Below, piece by piece: positions 6,995 through 10,903 of a stretch of DNA of 10,903 nucleotides. The stretch comes from Kordiimonadaceae bacterium. Lineage in GTDB: Bacteria > Pseudomonadota > Alphaproteobacteria > Sphingomonadales > Emcibacteraceae. Location: the NCBI GenBank assembly GCA_018699075.1, contig JABIPV010000210.1:1-10903 (forward strand). The letters run 5' to 3'. The position numbers and the translations under genes were made by a program. Positions within the stretch are counted from its first letter, which is position 1, and each line of letters begins with the position of its first letter. Below the pieces are notes generated by a model, which saw only the letters and a program-made list of their open reading frames with translations, searched no databases and was not told the DNA's origin.

Positions 6995-8017
6995 TTAGTC
7001 ATTTTGTAAAGGAACGATTATAATGTGCCAATCATCAGGTTCTGGAATTGCCAGAGCAAGTGCCCGTGGTTCACCGTTTTCAATATAAATATTTGGACGC
7101 TGAAGTGGCTCTTCCAATTCTTTAGATAAATAAGAGCCATCTTCCCGCAGCAGTTTATTTTCTGTGATGATGAAATTTCCTGCTCTTTTCCAGTTAATGC
7201 CGTCAGTTGACTGAATGAGACCAATATGTGTATGCGCGTGGAATACTGCGAAATAAAGCTCTCTCTTTTCGTCATACCAAATAGTGGCATCTTCGGTATC
7301 AATATCTTTTATCGCTACATCGGGAAGTATCTTAAATGGGCCAGTCGGGCTATTTGCGATGGCAAGTCCTTGGATGCGCTGTGGCATAGGATCAGTAGGT
7401 AATTTAGGTGTAATATCGCCTTTTAAAATCATCAAATAACGCCCGTCGGGCATTTGGGTCACACCGGGGTTTACGGTAATATTAAAAATTGGCTTTTTCG
7501 GTTCAATCAAGGGCGTGTCTGAACGGACATAAGGCCCAAGAATATTATCAGCTATGGCAACGCCAATTCTTTGACTGTCTCTAATGTGGCCTCTGGTGGG
7601 ACCATTTTTACTGGAAATATAATAAAGATAATATTTACCTTCAAAATATTTCACTTTCGGATTATAGGCCATTAATTCGTCCCAATGACCTTCTCCTCGC
7701 CCCGTTAAAAGGACTTTTTCATGTGTATAAGGTCCATCGGCCTGATCAGAAACCGCAATGGCAATTTCAGATGTAAGCAACCAGTCGCCACCTTCCTTCG
7801 CCCATCTGGAGTACGCCATATAATATTTACCATCTTCGCCATGGGTGATTTGTGGGCCCCATGTATGATATCCGGGAACTTTAAAAACATTCTTTTCTGC
7901 AAAAGGCATTATCATTTTTGTGATGTTTAGGGAGTTAATTTCTTCACTTTTTGCGGTGTGAGTTATTAATATACCGATGGTGAATATCATTAAAATGTAA
8001 CGAAAAAATAGAGCCAT
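6995..8017 (-). CDS. Secreted five-bladed beta-propeller glycoside hydrolase-like protein (GH43/62/32/68/117/130 superfamily)
   Basis: This 340-residue protein carries a probable Sec signal peptide (about residues 1-24, cleavage near AKS|EE), so it acts in the periplasm or outside. The rest has the repeated blade pattern of five-bladed propeller glycosidases: YHTWGPQITHGEDGKYYMAYSRW (split over 50-72), SEIAIAVSD..DGPY (83-97), YNPKVKYFEGKYYLYYIS (118-135), RIGVAIAD...GPY (150-163), NPGVTQMPDGRYLMILKGD (183-201) and EDATIWYDEKRELYFAVFH (242-260). Such proteins are usually annotated only as glycoside hydrolase family protein, and I cannot identify catalytic residues with certainty. It is first in the leftward operon, ahead of the TRAP genes, and divergent from nagBA, which suggests it releases or trims the imported ligand. 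Start ATG 8017 lies about 23 bases after a predicted transcription start. Confidence 0.8.
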   Translation of the reverse strand: MALFFRYILMIFTIGILITHTAKSEEINSLNITKMIMPFAEKNVFKVPGYHTWGPQITHGEDGKYYMAYSRWAKEGGDWLLTSEIAIAVSDQADGPYTHEKVLLTGRGEGHWDELMAYNPKVKYFEGKYYLYYISSKNGPTRGHIRDSQRIGVAIADNILGPYVRSDTPLIEPKKPIFNITVNPGVTQMPDGRYLMILKGDITPKLPTDPMPQRIQGLAIANSPTGPFKILPDVAIKDIDTEDATIWYDEKRELYFAVFHAHTHIGLIQSTDGINWKRAGNFIITENKLLREDGSYLSKELEEPLQRPNIYIENGEPRALALAIPEPDDWHIIIVPLQND

Positions 8018-8046
8018 GATTATCCAAAGTTAAAGGGTGAGCAGTG

Positions 8047-8075
8047 ATTATGATGAATATATTGATTAAGTTCAA
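8047..8075 (-). promoter_or_regulatory. Predicted sigma70-type promoter of the leftward operon
   Basis: On the minus strand, TTGAAC (8075-8070) and CATAAT (8052-8047) are separated by 17 bases, a good match in spacing and in the -10 box. Transcription would begin near 8040 and give a leader of about 23 bases before ATG 8017. The match is by eye only. A second TTGACT on the same strand (8087-8082) has only a poor -10 (CAATAT) at the right distance. Confidence 0.5.
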
Positions 8076-8076
8076 T
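8061..8076. promoter_or_regulatory. Possible operator: interrupted inverted repeat ATTGA-N6-TCAAT
   Basis: Five-base arms flank a six-base centre, and the repeat covers the -35 box of the predicted leftward promoter. Its place between divergent units would allow a repressor to control the leftward operon. The arms are short and the region is AT-rich, so chance is a real alternative. Confidence 0.2.
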
Positions 8077-8105
8077 TTTTTAGTCAATAGATTTGAATTA
8101 TCGAT

Positions 8106-8111
8106 TATAAT
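8106..8111 (+). promoter_or_regulatory. Predicted -10 box for nagBA
   Basis: A perfect TATAAT lies about 30 bases upstream of the nagB start. At 16 to 19 bases upstream no good -35 hexamer is present; the best is TAGTCA at 8081-8086 with a 19-base spacer. This could mean dependence on an activator or simply a weak promoter. The Shine-Dalgarno AAGGA at 8127-8131 lies ten bases before ATG 8142. Confidence 0.4.
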
Positions 8112-8141
8112 AAGCCCAAGGCTAAAAAGGATTGACCACCA

Positions 8142-8879
8142 ATGAAGATATTAACGTTTCAAGACAAGAATGATTTGGGCATTGCGGCGGCTAAAGAAGG
8201 TGCCGCTGCCATTAAAAAAGCTATCAATGAAAATGGCGAAGCAACGATAGTCGTCGCAACGGGGGCAAGCCAGTTTGAAATGCTCAATCAACTTGTCGAG
8301 GAAGATGTGGATTGGAGCCGTGTAACGGCCTTTCATATGGATGAATATGTAGGTTTACCGATTACTCATAAAGCCAGCTTTAGAAAATACCTTCAAGAAC
8401 GCATATTGGATCAATTACCAGCATTTAAGCATTTAGAATTTGTGTGCGGGGATGTGGATGATGTTAAAGGTGAAGTAGAGCGTTTAAATCAATTGCTTGA
8501 CGGTAAACATATCGATGTCTGCTTTGGCGGCATTGGTGAAAATTGCCACTTGGCCTTTAATGATCCGCCCGCAGATTTTGATATTAAATCCTCTTATCAT
8601 GTGGTTGAACTTGATGAAGCCTGTCGGCAGCAGCAAATGGGTGAAGGCTGGTTTAGGGCACTTGATGATGTGCCAACAAAGGCCATTTCAATGACAATCC
8701 ACCGTATTATGACCTGCGATACTGTTATTATTTGTGCGCCTGATGATCGCAAGGCAGATGCCGCGAAACATGCTATAGAAGGACCTATTACAGCGAATTA
8801 CCCAGCGTCAATATTGCAGCGGCATCAAAATACTTCATTCTATTTGGACGCTGGCTCATCCAGTTTATTAGGTAAATAA
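8142..8879 (+). CDS. nagB: Glucosamine-6-phosphate deaminase
   Basis: This 245-residue cytoplasmic enzyme is predicted to convert glucosamine-6-phosphate to fructose-6-phosphate and ammonia, the step that joins amino-sugar breakdown to glycolysis. Family motifs are the phosphate loop TGAS (40-43), AFHMDEYVGL (63-72, D67 matching E. coli D72) and GGIGENCHLAFNDP (129-142). In E. coli the last motif supplies D141, H143 and E148; here the aligned residues are N134, H136 and D141. Asparagine at the first position also occurs in Firmicute NagB, so activity is plausible. C135 replaces a usual glycine. The protein is about 20 residues shorter than E. coli NagB. AAGGA at 8127-8131 supports ATG 8142. 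nagA follows after one base, so the two are cotranscribed. A paralogous deaminase with other substrate preference remains possible. Confidence 0.88.
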   Translation: MKILTFQDKNDLGIAAAKEGAAAIKKAINENGEATIVVATGASQFEMLNQLVEEDVDWSRVTAFHMDEYVGLPITHKASFRKYLQERILDQLPAFKHLEFVCGDVDDVKGEVERLNQLLDGKHIDVCFGGIGENCHLAFNDPPADFDIKSSYHVVELDEACRQQQMGEGWFRALDDVPTKAISMTIHRIMTCDTVIICAPDDRKADAAKHAIEGPITANYPASILQRHQNTSFYLDAGSSSLLGK

Positions 8880-8880
8880 T

Positions 8881-9912
8881 ATGGCGCAACTCAAAAGCGA
8901 TGGTCTTTTTGATCTTCAGGTAAATGGCTATGGTGGCATTGATTTTAATGATGCAAGCCTTACCGCAGAAAAAATGGATATAGCTTTACAAGCAATGCTT
9001 GATGATGGTGTCACCGGATGCTTGCCGACCCTTATTACGGCAAGCAAAAAAGATTTACTGGAAAGAATTGTTTCCCTAGATATAGCCGTGCGGGAAAGCC
9101 GCCTTGGGCGAGTAATGGTGCCAGGATATCATTTAGAAGGGCCTTTTTTAAATAGCGAAGACGGTTATATCGGCTGTCATCCGAAGGGGGGAACTTGTGA
9201 TCCTGATGCGGCATTTATACTGTCTTTGGAAAAAGATATTAAGCTACCGATATTGCTGGTCACGCTGGCACCGGAACTTTCAGGAGCACTAGAGACCATT
9301 AAAAAACTGCATCATTGGGGAAAGGTAATCGCTATCGGCCATAGTTCAGCGGGGCATGATGATGTTCGTGCTGCCGCTGAAGCAGGAATGACGCTATCAA
9401 CGCATTTAGGAAATGGCTTACCACAACAACTGCCAAAGTTTGATAATACTTTGCTTGCTCAATTGGCGCAACAAAGACTAACGGCGTGCTTCATAGCAGA
9501 CGGTCATCACATTCCAAAGGCGGATTTAAAAGCCATGCTGAGCATCAAAGGTATTGATAACAGCATTCTTGTAACTGATGCCGTTTCGCCGGCCGCATGT
9601 GCACCGGGACTTTATAAATTTGCCCGCATGAATATTGAAAAAAGCGATCAGGGGAAGGTGACAATTGCGGGTGATAATATGCTCGCCGGATCAGCATTAT
9701 GTTTAAATGAAGCCGTGAGAAATGTGATTGAGTGGAAGTTGGTCACAACGGAACAGGCTTTTAAAATGGCAAGTAAAAATCCACGGGCTGCTTTGTCCCA
9801 TGCACTGGAATATCATAATATTACCCTTGATCCTGGCAATGTTATTTGGGATGATAATTTCGATCCGCAAGACGTTCAATATAGAAACGCAGAATTCCCT
9901 TCAATCACTTAA
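8881..9912 (+). CDS. nagA: N-acetylglucosamine-6-phosphate deacetylase, short form
   Basis: This 343-residue amidohydrolase-family enzyme is predicted to remove acetate from N-acetylglucosamine-6-phosphate, giving the substrate of NagB. Active-site elements match NagA: DLQVNGYGG (11-19; Q13/N15 in place of the HxH of other amidohydrolases), HLEGPF (84-89; metal ligand E86), GHSSAG (153-158; H154), STHLGNG (173-179; H175), ADGHHI (206-211) and VTDAVSP (231-237; catalytic D233). The N-terminus begins only 12 residues before the QVNG motif, whereas E. coli NagA has about 58, so the N-terminal strands of the beta-sandwich domain are missing. An in-frame stop at 8869-8871 excludes an upstream start. 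The remaining core is intact, suggesting a natural short subfamily and not a damaged gene. It starts one base after nagB. Confidence 0.88.
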   Translation: MAQLKSDGLFDLQVNGYGGIDFNDASLTAEKMDIALQAMLDDGVTGCLPTLITASKKDLLERIVSLDIAVRESRLGRVMVPGYHLEGPFLNSEDGYIGCHPKGGTCDPDAAFILSLEKDIKLPILLVTLAPELSGALETIKKLHHWGKVIAIGHSSAGHDDVRAAAEAGMTLSTHLGNGLPQQLPKFDNTLLAQLAQQRLTACFIADGHHIPKADLKAMLSIKGIDNSILVTDAVSPAACAPGLYKFARMNIEKSDQGKVTIAGDNMLAGSALCLNEAVRNVIEWKLVTTEQAFKMASKNPRAALSHALEYHNITLDPGNVIWDDNFDPQDVQYRNAEFPSIT

Positions 9913-9929
9913 CTAAAGATATAAAACAG

Positions 9930-9959
9930 TTGAATTGATTGCACATTTTTAATTATATT
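9930..9959 (+). promoter_or_regulatory. Predicted promoter of the aminotransferase gene
   Basis: TTGAAT (9930-9935) and TATATT (9954-9959) are spaced by 18 bases, placing a transcription start near 9966 and a leader of about 33 bases. This gives the aminotransferase its own promoter, separate from nagBA. The 86-base gap shows no convincing hairpin terminator for nagBA, so read-through is also possible. Confidence 0.4.
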
Positions 9960-9998
9960 AGCATAAATATTAACGTCATTAATAACGGATTATGTTCT

Positions 9999-10903
9999 AT
10001 GAAGCACACAGGTAATAAAAATGACTTTTTATCGGCATACTGGATGCCCTTTACCCCTAATAAAGCATTTAAAGATGATCCTCGCCTATATGCAAAAGCT
10101 GAGGGCCTTTATTATGAAACCTCTGAAGGTCGAAAAGTGCTTGATGCTTTTTCAGGATTATGGTGTTCAAACCTTGGTCACAGTCATCCAAAAATAGTAG
10201 AAGCTATTCAAAAGCAAGCGTCTAAATTAGATTATTCCACAGCTTTTAATTTCGGTCATGAGGGCGCTTTTGAGCTTGCCAACATTGTCGCAGACCAATT
10301 CCCGGGTGATTTGGACCATGTGTTTTTTACCAATTCTGGATCAGAAGCCGTAGATACTGCCCTTAAAATGGCCCTTGCTTATCACCGTATTAACGGCGAA
10401 GGAACGCGCACACGTTTGATCGGCCGTGTTAACGGTTATCATGGGGTTGGCTTTGGCGGAATTTCTGTTGGCGGAATGGTCAATAATCGTAAATTCTTCG
10501 GTAGCCTACTTTCTGGTGTTGATCATATGCCTTTCCCTTATAATGCCGCAGAAGATGCATTCACGCGCGGTGAACCGGATACAGACCCGATGGTATATCT
10601 GGCAGAACTTGAAAATATGATTGCCTTACATGACGCCTCAACAATTGCAGCTGTTATTGTGGAACCGATGATCGGTTCTGCGGGGATGTTCGTTCCGCCA
10701 AAAGGCTATCTTAAGAAGCTACGTGAGATTACAGCAAAGCATGGCATTCTTCTGATTTTTGATGAAGTGATTACAGCTTTTGGCAGGTTGGGTGCTGCCA
10801 ACGCCGCTACATACTTTGGTGTAACGCCGGACATTTGTACCATGGCTAAAGGCATTAATAACGCCGCCGTACCTATGGGTGCGGTAATTGCGGACAAAAA
10901 AAT
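9999..10903 (+). CDS. Class III omega-aminotransferase, beta-alanine:pyruvate transaminase-like (3' end beyond window)
   Basis: This is the first 301 residues of a PLP-dependent fold-type I transaminase that moves an omega-amino group, typically from beta-alanine, to pyruvate. Visible landmarks are GLWCSNLGHSHP (53-64), DYSTAFNFGHE (78-88), the PLP phosphate motif TNSGSEAVDTALKMA (111-125), RVNGYHG with Y148 stacking on the ring (143-149), VEP..GSAG (221-229), FDEVITAFGR with D255 bonding the pyridine nitrogen (254-263) and the Schiff-base lysine K284 in MAKGINN. The pattern closely follows Pseudomonas beta-alanine:pyruvate transaminases as I remember them. About a third of the protein lies beyond the window. 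ATG 9999 is preferred: the ATG at 9992 is in another frame and stops after seven codons, and a weak GGA Shine-Dalgarno lies at 9987-9989. Amino donor and acceptor cannot be fixed by sequence alone. Confidence 0.9.
   Translation, partial: MKHTGNKNDFLSAYWMPFTPNKAFKDDPRLYAKAEGLYYETSEGRKVLDAFSGLWCSNLGHSHPKIVEAIQKQASKLDYSTAFNFGHEGAFELANIVADQFPGDLDHVFFTNSGSEAVDTALKMALAYHRINGEGTRTRLIGRVNGYHGVGFGGISVGGMVNNRKFFGSLLSGVDHMPFPYNAAEDAFTRGEPDTDPMVYLAELENMIALHDASTIAAVIVEPMIGSAGMFVPPKGYLKKLREITAKHGILLIFDEVITAFGRLGAANAATYFGVTPDICTMAKGINNAAVPMGAVIADKK

Noticed and set aside
9913..9998. Search for a Rho-independent terminator after nagA
   Set aside because: The region is AT-rich with a short T-run (9946-9950) but no GC-containing stem before it.

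Overview
The window holds a compact metabolic locus from what looks like a marine Gram-negative bacterium. The DNA is AT-rich, proteins destined for export carry Sec signal peptides without lipoboxes, and it has TRAP and ABC uptake systems of proteobacterial type. An alphaproteobacterium is my best guess but the sequence does not settle this. I see no tRNA, rRNA, CRISPR array, insertion sequence or phage gene. Coding density is high; the longest gap without a gene is 124 bases (8018-8141).

Layout: a divergent intergenic region at 8018-8141 separates two transcription units. Leftward (minus strand) run nine tightly packed genes: a secreted five-bladed beta-propeller glycosidase-like protein (8017-6995), a three-part TRAP transporter (dctP, dctQ, dctM; 6949-4202), an APH-fold small-molecule kinase resembling methylthioribose kinase (4191-3157), and a YnjBCD-like ABC transporter made of a periplasmic binding protein, two separate permeases and an ATPase that runs off the left edge (3185-1). 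Most junctions overlap, so this reads as a single operon. Rightward (plus strand) run nagB and nagA with a one-base gap (8142-9912), then, after 86 bases with a plausible promoter of its own, the first 301 codons of a class III omega-aminotransferase close to beta-alanine:pyruvate transaminase (9999-right edge).

How it may work together (inference): the exported propeller protein acts on a glycan or glycoside, TRAP and/or ABC systems import the product, the APH-fold kinase phosphorylates an imported small molecule, and NagA plus NagB convert N-acetylglucosamine-6-phosphate to fructose-6-phosphate. No PTS, ROK-type GlcNAc kinase or nan gene is visible, so the source of the sugar phosphate is open; the APH-fold kinase is one candidate. 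NagA is an unusually short form without the N-terminal beta-sandwich segment, and NagB has two active-site substitutions relative to the E. coli enzyme. The alternative is two unrelated modules sharing an operon: TRAP/glycosidase/nag for a sugar, and kinase plus YnjBCD for another nutrient.
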